This document shows, piece by piece, positions 36,454 through 45,220 of a stretch of DNA of 64,000 nucleotides. The DNA lies in NCBI RefSeq assembly GCF_017815515.1, contig NZ_CP072611.1, positions 682,001 through 746,000 on the forward strand, given 5' to 3'. How positions within the stretch are numbered: position 1 is the stretch's first letter; each line of letters opens with the position of its first letter. The DNA comes from Aureimonas populi (GTDB lineage: Bacteria; Pseudomonadota; Alphaproteobacteria; Rhizobiales; Rhizobiaceae). The position numbers and the translations under genes are program-made. The notes below the pieces were generated by a model that made no database searches, was not told the DNA's origin, and was given only the letters and a program-made list of their open reading frames with translations.

Positions 36454-37338
36454 ATGGACTGGAACGGAAAGCGGCAGGTTGGCCGCCGGCACCCTGCGGA
36501 TGCCGTGCCGGTGGCGGCGATCGCCGCACCAAGCGGCCGGAACGCCGGCGACACCGGCCCGCTGATCGAGATGGAAGCCGTCTCGAAGAGCTTCGGGGAA
36601 GTGGTGGCGCTTCAGGACTTCAGGGTTCGCATCACCCCGGGCGAGCTCGTCACCGTCGTCGGCCCCTCCGGCTGCGGCAAGAGTACGCTGTTCAACATCC
36701 TCGCCGGGCTGGAGGAGCCCGATCCTCAAAGCATCCTGCGCTATCGCGGGCGCGGCTGCCGGGCCACGGAGCTGCTGGGCGAGGTCTCCTTCATGCCCCA
36801 GCGCGACCTTCTCCTGCCGTGGCGGAGCGTCATCGACAACGCCATCCTCGCACTGGAGATCGAGGGCGTGCCCCGGCGCGAAGCGCGGGAGACGGCACGG
36901 CGCATGTTGCCCGAGTTCGGCCTTGCCGGCTTCGGCGAACAGTATCCGCATCAGCTTTCGGGCGGTATGCGCCAGCGCGTCGCCCTCATGCGCACCTTCC
37001 TCTTCAAGCGCGACCTCATGCTGCTCGACGAACCCTTCGGCGCGCTCGATGCCCTCACGCGCGCCATGATGCAGCGCTGGCTGCTCGACCTCTGGCAGAA
37101 GCATCGGCGCACGGTCCTCTTCATCACCCACGATGTCGACGAGGCGCTCTTCCTCGGCGACAGGGTGCTGGTGATGAGCGCGCGCCCCGGCCGGGTGAAG
37201 CTGGAGCAGGAAGTGGCGCTGGAGCGCCCTCGCCTTCCGGAGGTCGTCACCTCCCCCGAATTCGTCGCGCTCAAGAAAATCCTGCTGGAGGCCATCGAGG
37301 AGGAGAGCCTGAAATCCTTCGCGGTCCGCAGCCCCTGA
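36454..37338 (+). CDS. ABC transporter ATPase, NitT/TauT family
   Basis: ATPase of a NitT/TauT-type importer. Walker [10 protein letters not shown], signature QLSGGMRQRVAL, Walker B LMLLDEPFGALDALTR and switch ITHDVDEALFLGDRV are all present. The start is uncertain: no clear ribosome site precedes 36325, 36427 or 36454. I prefer 36454 because the codons before it are A+T-rich and atypical; the domain itself begins only about 40 residues later, near LIEMEAVSKSF. It is first in an ATPase, binding protein, permease, permease operon. Confidence 0.85.
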   Translation: MDWNGKRQVGRRHPADAVPVAAIAAPSGRNAGDTGPLIEMEAVSKSFGEVVALQDFRVRITPGELVTVVGPSGCGKSTLFNILAGLEEPDPQSILRYRGRGCRATELLGEVSFMPQRDLLLPWRSVIDNAILALEIEGVPRREARETARRMLPEFGLAGFGEQYPHQLSGGMRQRVALMRTFLFKRDLMLLDEPFGALDALTRAMMQRWLLDLWQKHRRTVLFITHDVDEALFLGDRVLVMSARPGRVKLEQEVALERPRLPEVVTSPEFVALKKILLEAIEEESLKSFAVRSP

Positions 37339-37416
37339 GCCAGCCTTCATCGGCCGCCGAGGCGCCTTCGGCGGCATGCCTGCCGCATGTCAACCGAGCT
37401 CGAAAAGGACAAAGAC

Positions 37417-38430
37417 ATGACCCGACGCCCTCTCCTTCTCGCCCTCTGCGCCGCCCTCGCCCTCCAGCCGCTGGCGGGCGGGCTTGCCTCCGCGCAGGAG
37501 CCGACCCCCGCCTCGCTGCGCCTGAAATGGCTTCCCCAGGCCCAGTTCGCCGGCTTCTACACCGCGCTGGAAAAGGGCTATTACGAGGAAGAGGGCATCG
37601 CCCTCACCATCAATCCGGGCGGGCCGAACATCCTGACGGAGAACCTTGTCGCCACCGGCGCCGACACGTTCGGCCTTTCAGGCGGAACGGACAGCGTCTT
37701 CGCCGCGCGCGACCGCGGCCTGCCGATCGTGTGCATCGGCGTCGCCCACCAGGTCACGCCCTTCGTGTTCGTGACGGCCGGGGACGGGCCGGTGGAGACG
37801 GTCCAGGATTTCGCCGGCAAGACCGTCACCACATGGTTCACCGGGGCCAACCACGTGCTCTCGGCGATGCTCGCCCATGAGGGGGTCGATCTCGGCACGG
37901 TCGACATGCAGCCGCAGCAGGTGAGCATGACGCCTTTCGTCGACGGCGAGGTCGATGTGGCCACCGCCACGCGCTACAACGAGCTCTACACGGTCAATAC
38001 GCGCCTGGGCGCGGAGAATGTCCGCCTGTTCGTGCCGGAGGATTTCGGCGTCTCCTTCCCGCGCGACACGCTGATCGTTTCCGAACGGACCCTCGCCGAC
38101 GACCCGGAGCTCGTGGCCGGTTTCCTGCGCGCCAGCATCCGCGGCTGGCAGGACGCCTTCGCCGATCCCGAGGGAGCGATCGACACGATCATGGCGGTGG
38201 CCCCCACGCTCGACCGGGCGCATCAGGAGTTCATGCTGGAAGAGGTGCGCGAGCTGATGACCGCCGGCCAGGCGGGAGAGGACGGCCTCTTCGCCATCGA
38301 CCCGGCCGCCATCGGCTCGGCGCACGATCTGCTCGTGGAATACGGCGTCCTCTCCGCGCCGGTCGATCTCGACGCGGCGTTCGACGCCTCCGCGCTCGAA
38401 GCCATTCCCCTCGAAGATCGCGCGCTGTGA
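37417..38430 (+). CDS. ABC substrate-binding protein, NMT1/THI5-like
   Basis: A 337-residue periplasmic receptor. The start at 37417 has AAGGA eight bases upstream and gives a signal peptide (MTRRPLLLALCAALALQPL, cleavage near ASAQEP). Mature sequence opens with LRLKWLPQAQFAGFYTALEK followed by GYYEEEGIAL, the hallmark of THI5/ThiY-like proteins, with INPGGPNI next. Characterised relatives bind pyrimidine precursors of thiamine or other flat heterocycles. That fits a nucleoside hydrolase in the converging operon, but ligand identity is not established. Confidence 0.9.
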   Translation: MTRRPLLLALCAALALQPLAGGLASAQEPTPASLRLKWLPQAQFAGFYTALEKGYYEEEGIALTINPGGPNILTENLVATGADTFGLSGGTDSVFAARDRGLPIVCIGVAHQVTPFVFVTAGDGPVETVQDFAGKTVTTWFTGANHVLSAMLAHEGVDLGTVDMQPQQVSMTPFVDGEVDVATATRYNELYTVNTRLGAENVRLFVPEDFGVSFPRDTLIVSERTLADDPELVAGFLRASIRGWQDAFADPEGAIDTIMAVAPTLDRAHQEFMLEEVRELMTAGQAGEDGLFAIDPAAIGSAHDLLVEYGVLSAPVDLDAAFDASALEAIPLEDRAL

Positions 38431-38434
38431 GCCG

Positions 38435-39229
38435 ATGAGCGCCGTCACGCAAGCGGTCGCGCGTCCTGCCAGGGGGGCGGCGCGCGCCGCCCTATGGATC
38501 AGGCCGCTGCTCGGGGCGGTCGTCTTTCTCGCCGCAGTCGAGGCGATCGTCGTCCTTCTCGGCATCCGGCCCTACTACCTGCCGAGGCCGAGCGCCGTGT
38601 TCGGGGCCATCGCGGCCACGCCGCAGACTTATGCCCAGGGATTTGCGAGGACGCTGGCCGAGGCGCTTCTCGGCTTCCTGGCGGGCTCGCTCTTCGGCGT
38701 CGCCGCCGGCATCGCCTTCTTCCGTTCGCAGCTCCTGCGCGAAATGTTCTTCCCCCTTTTCATCGTCTCCCAGACGATACCCGTCATCGCCTTCGGCGCC
38801 ATCGTGGTCCTGTGGTTCGGCAACACACTCTTCGCCAAGGCCGCCATCGCCTTCTATCTCAGCTTCTTTCCGGTCACGGTGAACACGCTGATCGGCTTCG
38901 GGGCGGTCGATCCGCGACAGGCGGCGCTGATGCGCTCGTTCGGAGCAGGCGAGCGCCAGCTCATGAGGCGGCTCTACCTGCCGGCCGCCATGCCGCAGAT
39001 CTTCGTCGCCCTGCGACTTGCCTCCTCGCTGAGCCTCGTGGGCGCCATTGTCGGCGAATGGTTCGGCGACACCACGGGCCTCGGCGTCCTTCTCCTTCAA
39101 GCCATGTACAACGAGAACGTCACAGGCATCTGGGCCGCCATCGTCGTCTCGGCGGTGCTCGGCATCGGCTTCTACGGCACGATCGCGCTGATCGAGCGCG
39201 GGGTCGTCTTCTGGGGGAACGAGCAATGA
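38435..39229 (+). CDS. ABC transporter permease, NitT/TauT family
   Basis: A 264-residue inner-membrane permease of the SsuC/TauC class with about six helices. The docking loop reads DPRQAALMRSFGAGERQLMR near residue 160. It begins four bases after the binding-protein stop and overlaps the second permease by ATGA. Two different permease genes in one operon suggest a heterodimer. Confidence 0.92.
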   Translation: MSAVTQAVARPARGAARAALWIRPLLGAVVFLAAVEAIVVLLGIRPYYLPRPSAVFGAIAATPQTYAQGFARTLAEALLGFLAGSLFGVAAGIAFFRSQLLREMFFPLFIVSQTIPVIAFGAIVVLWFGNTLFAKAAIAFYLSFFPVTVNTLIGFGAVDPRQAALMRSFGAGERQLMRRLYLPAAMPQIFVALRLASSLSLVGAIVGEWFGDTTGLGVLLLQAMYNENVTGIWAAIVVSAVLGIGFYGTIALIERGVVFWGNEQ

Positions 39230-39984
39230 GCCCGCCGTTGCAGGCTTCCTCCCGCGCCTTCGCGCGCGGGCTCTTCGGCGCCGCTCTCATTCTCCTCGCC
39301 TGGGAGTTCGCGGCCCGTGGGCTCGAACTGCCGCACTACATCCTGCCGGCGGTCAGCACGATCCTTGCCCACATGGCGTCCGACGCCTCCTCGCTCCTCA
39401 GCGCGGGGCGCTACACCTTCATCGAGGCGGCGACGGGCTTTGCGATCGGCGGGCTCGCGGGCATCGCGTCGGCCGTCCTCGTCTCGATGGTCCCGGCCAG
39501 CCGCGGCGTCGTGCTTCCCATCGCGACGGCGATCAACTCCGTGCCGGTGGTCGCCTATTCGCCGCTCGTCCTGCTCTGGTTCGGCATCGGCATGTCCTCC
39601 AAGATCGTGATGGTGGCGATCGCGGTGAGCTTCACCGTGTTCCTGAACACCATCGCGGGGCTCGACCGGGTGGACCGCCGGCAGGCGGAACTGATGCGCT
39701 CCTTCGGCGCGAGCCGCTTCGCCGTCTTCTGGCGCCTGCGCCTGCCCACCGCCTTGCCGCTGATCCTCGCAGGGCTTCGCATCTCCACCGTGCGCAGCAT
39801 CATCGTCGCCATCGTCACGGAAATGCTGGGCGCCTATGACGGGCTCGGCTGGATCATCTATCAGGCGGTGCTGCGGATCGACTTCGTCGCCGTCTGGGCG
39901 GCCATCGCCGTGGCTTCGCTCATCAGCCTCGGCTTCTTCGCCCTTGTCAGCATGGTCGAACGCAAGGCGGTTTTCTGGACATGA
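39226..39984 (+). CDS. ABC transporter permease, NitT/TauT family (second)
   Basis: A 252-residue partner permease, starting in the ATGA overlap. The docking loop DRRQAELMRSFGASRFAVFW parallels that of the first permease, showing descent from a duplication. It ends the importer operon and converges on the nucleoside hydrolase gene. The 83 bases between contain a short hairpin (CGCCC/GGGCG, 40019-40032) with no T tract. Confidence 0.92.
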   Translation: MSPPLQASSRAFARGLFGAALILLAWEFAARGLELPHYILPAVSTILAHMASDASSLLSAGRYTFIEAATGFAIGGLAGIASAVLVSMVPASRGVVLPIATAINSVPVVAYSPLVLLWFGIGMSSKIVMVAIAVSFTVFLNTIAGLDRVDRRQAELMRSFGASRFAVFWRLRLPTALPLILAGLRISTVRSIIVAIVTEMLGAYDGLGWIIYQAVLRIDFVAVWAAIAVASLISLGFFALVSMVERKAVFWT

Positions 39985-40067
39985 GCAGGCCACACGCATC
40001 TTTCGCAAGACCGTGAGACGCCCCGGAGGGCGGCGATGACTATCGAGGACGGGCGGGCCCGGCCCTC

Positions 40068-41006
40068 TCAGCCGAGCACCGCCTGCATCATCGCGAAGAA
40101 GCGCTCGTTAGAGGCGGTTTCGATGATCCGCGCATTAGCGCTGTAGGCCGGCCAGCGGCTGCCGAGCTTCGGCGGATGGATGGCGGAAAAGCCGCGGGTG
40201 ATCTCCCCCGCGCATTCGATCCGCACCACCGCGTCCCGCGATTCAAGAATGAGGCTTTCGTCGATGGCGCAGGCGCAGGTCAGCGTATCGGGATGCGTCA
40301 CCATCTCCACCCCATAGCGCTCCCGCGCGACCCGGCGGGGCGTGGCCGAAACCTTGCGGTAGAAGTCTGACAGGGGCGTTGCGAGCGCGTCCAGCCCGGC
40401 GAGCTGGCCGGCGGAAAAGGCGCTCGACTTCAGCGTCAGCGTCCAGGTGGAGAGGGTGATGCGAAAGCCCGCTTCGAAGACGATGCGCGCCGCTTCAGGG
40501 TCGATGAAGAAATTGTACTCGGCGGTCGGCGTGATGTTGCCGACCGAATTGTCCGTGCCGCCCATGATCCACAGATGGCGCGTGGCCCGGGCGAGGCGCG
40601 GTTCCTTGCGTACGGCAAGAGCAATATTGGTGAGGGGAGCCTGCGCGAGGATGTCGATCTCGCCCGGCGCGGCCATCACCCGCTCGATGATGGCGTCCAC
40701 CGCATGCATGGCCTCGGGCCGCTGGCGCGCCGGCGGCAGGCCCGCGCCGCTCATGCCGTCCTCTCCATGCATGGCGGCCGGCACCCAGGGCTTCACCAGC
40801 GGATGGCGGGCGCCGGGATAGACCGGCACCTGCCCCGAACGCCCCGCCGCCTCGATGGTGGCGAGAGCGTTCTCCACCTGCTGCTCGAACGCGACATTGC
40901 CCACGCACACCGTCACCGCTTCCAGCGCCACGCCCGGCGTGCGCATGGCCAGAAGCAGCGAGAAGCAGTCGTCGCCGGCCGTGTCCGTATCGATGATGAG
41001 GCGCAT
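40068..41006 (-). CDS. Nucleoside hydrolase (IunH/RihA family)
   Basis: A 312-residue cytoplasmic ribohydrolase that splits the N-glycosidic bond of nucleosides. The calcium-binding DTDTAGDD motif is at residues 6-13, and the second conserved block NITPTAEYNFFIDPEAA lies near 160. The ATG at 41006 shares one base with the TGA of the cupin gene (TGATG). It is last of the six-gene operon. Specificity for inosine/uridine or another N-riboside cannot be read from sequence, but the THI5-like importer converging on it suggests a pyrimidine-like glycoside. Confidence 0.92.
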   Translation of the reverse strand: MRLIIDTDTAGDDCFSLLLAMRTPGVALEAVTVCVGNVAFEQQVENALATIEAAGRSGQVPVYPGARHPLVKPWVPAAMHGEDGMSGAGLPPARQRPEAMHAVDAIIERVMAAPGEIDILAQAPLTNIALAVRKEPRLARATRHLWIMGGTDNSVGNITPTAEYNFFIDPEAARIVFEAGFRITLSTWTLTLKSSAFSAGQLAGLDALATPLSDFYRKVSATPRRVARERYGVEMVTHPDTLTCACAIDESLILESRDAVVRIECAGEITRGFSAIHPPKLGSRWPAYSANARIIETASNERFFAMMQAVLG

Positions 41007-41935
41007 CAATAGAACTCGAACCCCATCGTGCGCGCATGATAGTAGAAGCCGCCATCCTGCACGATCAGGAAATCGGCGCGCGTCGGCCCGTCATTGTGGT
41101 GGCTGTGCCTGGCGGCCGGGGGCGTCAGCAGCGTGGCCCAGGGGGACCAGTCGCATTTCTCGTCCGCCACCATGGAATAGGCCGGAGCGCCCGCGACGAC
41201 GAGGGTGATGGCGGCCGAATTGTGCTTGTGCGGCGGCTGGGCGCTGCCGGGCTTGAGCGTGTTCAGCGAAAGGGTCATGGTCGGCGTGATATTGCGCGCG
41301 GCCTCTGTCTTCTCGGCCGAGAAGATGAGCGCATGGCCCGAGGTCGCGGCATTGGCGTCGGCACCGTAGACGACCGAGAGCTGGTGCTCGATCTCGTCGG
41401 CGGGATAGTGGACAAAGGCCACGGCCGCGCCCTGCGCCGTGCCCGGCAGCGAGGCGTCGAAGGCAAGCTGAGGGTCGTTGCCGACGGCCCATAGGACGCA
41501 GGGCTCCTGCGCCTCGATCGCCGCCGGCACCCCGCCCGGCAGGAGGAAGACATCGCCCTTGCCGATGTCGGCCCCATCCGCGCCGGCCTCGACGCGACCC
41601 TTGCCCTCGATCACGTACCAGATCGAGGCCGTGGCGTTGAAGGTGCAATCGAGGTGCTCGCCGGCCTTCACCACGGCGTAGCGCGCCAGCATCAGCGGGG
41701 TGGTGGCGGGGAAGGGGCATTGCAGGACGCCCGAGAGGTCGCACTCGATGAAGCCCGTCGCCTCCTTGGCCAGCGCGCGGGCGGGCTCGTCGGTGAAGAT
41801 CTTGCGCGGAACGGGCGGCAGCTTGATGTTGAAGGCGTTGCCCGAATTGAAGTAGCGCCCCCGCGCCTCGGCCGCGCTTCGGGGCGTGCGCGGATGCTGG
41901 ACGGGCATTTCGGCCATGTCGTTGATCTGGCTCAT
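41006..41935 (-). CDS. Bicupin-domain protein
   Basis: A 309-residue protein with two cupin barrels. The first (residues about 75-150) has the GRVEAG and KGDVFLLPGG strands but few metal-type histidines. The second (about 215-300) has PPHKHNSAAITLVVAG and the ending PPAARHSHHNDG, a plausible His-based metal site. Similar bicupins include gentisate-dioxygenase-like and uncharacterised proteins. It lies between the M20 amidase and the nucleoside hydrolase with overlaps on both sides (ATGA and TGATG), so it belongs to the same pathway; the reaction is unknown. Confidence 0.85.
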   Translation of the reverse strand: MSQINDMAEMPVQHPRTPRSAAEARGRYFNSGNAFNIKLPPVPRKIFTDEPARALAKEATGFIECDLSGVLQCPFPATTPLMLARYAVVKAGEHLDCTFNATASIWYVIEGKGRVEAGADGADIGKGDVFLLPGGVPAAIEAQEPCVLWAVGNDPQLAFDASLPGTAQGAAVAFVHYPADEIEHQLSVVYGADANAATSGHALIFSAEKTEAARNITPTMTLSLNTLKPGSAQPPHKHNSAAITLVVAGAPAYSMVADEKCDWSPWATLLTPPAARHSHHNDGPTRADFLIVQDGGFYYHARTMGFEFY

Positions 41936-43191
41936 CTGGGGTCTCCTTCATGGTGAGCGGGGCTGGTCAGCTCGGCCAGGACGTCGAGAAGGACGGTCGC
42001 GCCGGCGGCGATATGCTCGGGTTCGGCCCATTCGTCCGGGTGGTGGCTGAGACCGCCCCGGCAGGGAATGAAGATCATGGCCGAGGGCGCGAGCGCCGCC
42101 ATCTGGCGCGCATCGTGGCCGGCGGCCGAGAGGAGGTCGAGGACAGGGTAGCCCCTCTCCCGCGCGGACCGCCCGATGATGGCGCGCAGGCGCTCGTCGA
42201 ACCCGTTGGAGGGCGCATCCACCAGCCGGCGCGCCTCGAATGCGCACGGCGCGGCGTGTTCGGCCAGAAGCGCCTCCAGCCGCCTTCCGAGCCGGTCCAG
42301 GACGCCGTTGTCCGGATGGCGCAGGTCGATGCAAAAGCGCACGAGCGCGGGAACCACCGAGGGCGCGTTCGGCTCCACCTCGATGCGGCCGATGGTGAAG
42401 CGCACGGCCTCGTCCTCGCGTTCCATCTGCGCCTGCATGGCGCAGGCGACGCGCGCGAAGGCCTGCAGCGCGTCGGAGCGCCGCACCATCGGCTCGGTGC
42501 CCGCATGTGCCTGGCGGCCGACGATCGTCATCTCGAAGGTCTTCTTGCCCTGGATGCCGCTGACCACCCCGATCACGGCGCCGCTCGCTTCCAGCATATC
42601 CGCCTGCTCGATATGGGGCTCGACATAGGCCGCGACCGGGAAGCCGGGCGAACGGCGTTCGATCTGCGGAAAGGCGGCATGCAGGCGGTCCAGCGCCTCG
42701 CCGACGCCAACCCCTTGCGCATCGCGCACCGCGCGAATTTCGGCCAGCGAACGCCGCCCCGCAAAGACCTCCGAGCCCATCATGCCGGGGGCGAAGCGGC
42801 TGCCCTCCTCGTTCATCCAGGCGACGACGAGCACGGGGCGGCAGGGGCGGTGCCCGGATTCCTTCAGCGCGATCACGGCTTCCAGCGCCGCCAGGGTGCC
42901 GAAGGCGCCGTCGAACAGCCCGCCGGTCGGCTGGCTGTCGATGTGGCTGCCCGCCATCACCGGCGGGAGCGCGGTGTCGCCGGCGCGCCAAGCCAGGAAC
43001 AGGTTTCCCGCATCGTCGGTGGAGGGAACGAGGCCGGCCTGCGCGCCCCAGCCGATGAGGAGGCGCCAGGCCTCGATCTCCTCCGCCGAGAGCGCCTGCC
43101 GGTTCACGCCTCCGCCCGGCAGCGCCCCGATGCGGCCCAGCTCCATCAGCCTTGCCCAGAGACGTTCGGCGGAAAGGGCGCGCGCGCTCAT
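41932..43191 (-). CDS. M20 family amidase (N-carbamoylase/allantoate amidohydrolase-like)
   Basis: A 419-residue di-zinc enzyme of the hydantoinase/carbamoylase branch. Ligands are in GSHIDSQPTGGLFDGAFG (His and bridging Asp, near residue 80) and MNEEGSRFAPGMMGS (Glu-Glu, near 125); a later AGHDARQMA supplies the last His. Family members hydrolyse N-carbamoyl amino acids, beta-ureidopropionate or allantoate. With an aminotransferase in the operon, a ureido-to-amine-to-carbonyl route like reductive pyrimidine breakdown is an attractive reading, although dihydropyrimidinase is absent. Confidence 0.91.
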   Translation of the reverse strand: MSARALSAERLWARLMELGRIGALPGGGVNRQALSAEEIEAWRLLIGWGAQAGLVPSTDDAGNLFLAWRAGDTALPPVMAGSHIDSQPTGGLFDGAFGTLAALEAVIALKESGHRPCRPVLVVAWMNEEGSRFAPGMMGSEVFAGRRSLAEIRAVRDAQGVGVGEALDRLHAAFPQIERRSPGFPVAAYVEPHIEQADMLEASGAVIGVVSGIQGKKTFEMTIVGRQAHAGTEPMVRRSDALQAFARVACAMQAQMEREDEAVRFTIGRIEVEPNAPSVVPALVRFCIDLRHPDNGVLDRLGRRLEALLAEHAAPCAFEARRLVDAPSNGFDERLRAIIGRSARERGYPVLDLLSAAGHDARQMAALAPSAMIFIPCRGGLSHHPDEWAEPEHIAAGATVLLDVLAELTSPAHHEGDPR

Positions 43192-44070
43192 CTATTCGGT
43201 CCGCATGACCTGCCCGGGGTCGGCCCTCGGATCGCGCGGCCCCCAGGCCCCGGCCTGCGCCTGGGCGATGAATTCGGCAAGAAGGGCGTTGAAGGCGGCG
43301 GGCTCCTCCAGATTGAGCGTGTGGCCGGTCTTCGGCAGGACGGCAAGGCCGCAGGCGGGGATCGTGCGTTTCAGGAAGATGCCGGGCTGGAGGCAATGGT
43401 CGTCCTCGTCGCCCACGATGACGAGCGTGGGCAGCGTCATCGCCTTCAGGCGTTCCTCCATATCCCAGAAGGAGGGTCGGCGCGCCTGCACGCCGCGCAT
43501 CGTGTTGGCCGCGCCCACCGCCGAATGGCGCGAGAGGCGCTCGGCGAAGGCCGCCCAGCCCCTCGGATCCTTGGTCTGGAACTGCACGCGGCTCGCGCCG
43601 AGCGCGTAGATCCTGGAGAAGGCCACGGGGTCCTTCTCGAAATTCTCCGCGACCTTCAGGGAGACGCCGCGAAAATAGTCCTCCGTTGCCTTCTCGCAGC
43701 CATAGCCCGCGCCCGCCACCGTCAGCGAAAGCGCCCGCTCCGGTGCCTTGAGGCCGAAATGCACGGCCGTGAAGCCGCCCATGGACAGGCCCACGACATG
43801 CGCCTTCTCGATCCCGAGCCCGTCCAGGACCGCCACGGCATCCTCGACCGCGACGCCTTGCGAGTAGCGCTCCACATCCTGCGGAGTGTCGGAGGGCGCA
43901 TAGCCGCGCGCGGCATAGGTGATGCAGCGGTGGCGCCGCGCGAAGAAGCTCATCTGCGGCTCCCACGCGTCGTAATTGCCGCCGAACTCATGGATGAAGA
44001 GGATCGGCGTGCCGCTCTCGCCGGCCGTCTCGACATAAAGGCGGGTGCCGTCCCTGGCCGTCACGTCCAT
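43192..44070 (-). CDS. Alpha/beta hydrolase
   Basis: A 292-residue alpha/beta hydrolase-fold enzyme. The oxyanion region is HEFGGNYDAW, the nucleophile Ser is in VGLSMGGFT near residue 97, the acid in VIVGDEDDH near 222 and the His in PKTGHTLNL near 252. The start at 44070 has AAAGGA six bases upstream and lies 11 bases after the aminotransferase stop. It resembles 3-oxoadipate enol-lactonase-like and other small ester or lactone hydrolases. Its stop abuts the start of the M20 gene. Confidence 0.9.
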   Translation of the reverse strand: MDVTARDGTRLYVETAGESGTPILFIHEFGGNYDAWEPQMSFFARRHRCITYAARGYAPSDTPQDVERYSQGVAVEDAVAVLDGLGIEKAHVVGLSMGGFTAVHFGLKAPERALSLTVAGAGYGCEKATEDYFRGVSLKVAENFEKDPVAFSRIYALGASRVQFQTKDPRGWAAFAERLSRHSAVGAANTMRGVQARRPSFWDMEERLKAMTLPTLVIVGDEDDHCLQPGIFLKRTIPACGLAVLPKTGHTLNLEEPAAFNALLAEFIAQAQAGAWGPRDPRADPGQVMRTE

Positions 44071-44081
44071 CTCGAATCCTT

Positions 44082-45212
44082 TCAGAAGAGTGCCGGCACG
44101 TCGTTCAGGCCGCGCGCCGTTTCCACGTAGCCCTTCAGCCCCGCGCAGAAGCGCTCGGCCCAGTCCTGCGGCACGGAGGTGGACACCTTGATGAAGCGGT
44201 CTCCGAAGCGCGCCGTGTGGTAGCGGCCCTGCCGGATCATCACCCCGTCGCGGCGGGCGGCCTCCACGATCGCCTCCGGGCTGACGCCGGTGCCCGCCGT
44301 CTCGATGACGAGGAAATTGCCGTGCGAGGGGTTCACCGGAACCGCCATGCCCAGGGCCGCCGCCGCTTCCGCGACCATCGCCTTGTTGGCACGGTCGACG
44401 CGGCGCACCTCCTGCATCCACTCGCCCTTCACCGAGAGGCCCGCCAGCGCCGCGCGCTGCGCGATCACGCTCGCGCCCAGAACCGAGGTCGAGGTCGCGG
44501 CGAACCCGTCCAGCAGCGCGGGCTCGGCGACGAGCGCCCCGATGCGAAGGCCGGCGAGCCCCAGCCATTTGGAGAAACTGACCGAAACGACCGTGCCCTC
44601 CGGCGCCACCTGCAGGACCGGCGTGTGGCCGTCGGCGAAATCGCGATAGGTGCAGTCGTGGACGAGAAGGGCACCGACAGAGCGGGCGATCCCGGCGAAG
44701 GCCTCGATCTCGGCCCGCTCGTAGCGGATGCCGAGCGGATTGTTGGGATCGACGAGGTAGATGATGGCGCAGCGCTCGTCCACGGCCGCGCGCAGGGCTT
44801 CGGGCGTCAGCTTGTAGGCAGTCGCCGGATCGTAGATCGGGATCTGGATCACCTCGGCGCCGGCCTGCTCGGCGAAGAGGCAGGGCCATTTCCAGGTCGG
44901 GTCCGTGGTGACGAAGGTCGTGCCCGGCCGGGCCCGCGCACGGCAGACCATGGCCAGGGCGTTGACGCCGCCCTCCGTGACGAGCGCCTCCGCGCCCGGC
45001 GCGCCAAGGTCGCGCACGATGGCTTCGCGCAGCGCCTCGAAGCCGAGCGGGGGCGCGTAGGCGTTGAACTCCCCCTGCTCGATGGAACGGCGCATGGCTT
45101 CCACCACGGCCGGATGGGCCGGGACGTGGTTGGTGTTCTGGCCCATCCAGACCAGACCGGGCGTCGAGCACAACTCGTCGAAATAGCGGTTGCGCGTGCG
45201 GGAATCGCTCAT
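44082..45212 (-). CDS. Class I/II pyridoxal-phosphate aminotransferase
   Basis: A 376-residue PLP enzyme of fold type I. The cofactor lysine is in SVSFSKWLGLAGLRIG near residue 228. DPNNPLG near 178 contains the conserved Asn, HDCTYRDF near 207 the Asp/Tyr, and the arginine for the substrate carboxylate is near the C-terminus. The start at 45212 has GAGG six bases upstream. It lies eight bases after the SDR-like gene. Aspartate- or histidinol-phosphate-type aminotransferases are closest by eye; the amino donor is unknown. Confidence 0.9.
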   Translation of the reverse strand: MSDSRTRNRYFDELCSTPGLVWMGQNTNHVPAHPAVVEAMRRSIEQGEFNAYAPPLGFEALREAIVRDLGAPGAEALVTEGGVNALAMVCRARARPGTTFVTTDPTWKWPCLFAEQAGAEVIQIPIYDPATAYKLTPEALRAAVDERCAIIYLVDPNNPLGIRYERAEIEAFAGIARSVGALLVHDCTYRDFADGHTPVLQVAPEGTVVSVSFSKWLGLAGLRIGALVAEPALLDGFAATSTSVLGASVIAQRAALAGLSVKGEWMQEVRRVDRANKAMVAEAAAALGMAVPVNPSHGNFLVIETAGTGVSPEAIVEAARRDGVMIRQGRYHTARFGDRFIKVSTSVPQDWAERFCAGLKGYVETARGLNDVPALF

Positions 45213-45220
45213 GGCCGGCC

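Noticed and set aside
40019..40032. CGCCC/GGGCG hairpin as a terminator between converging operons
   Set aside because: Five-base stem, four-base loop and no T tract on either strand; such structures are common by chance at this G+C content.
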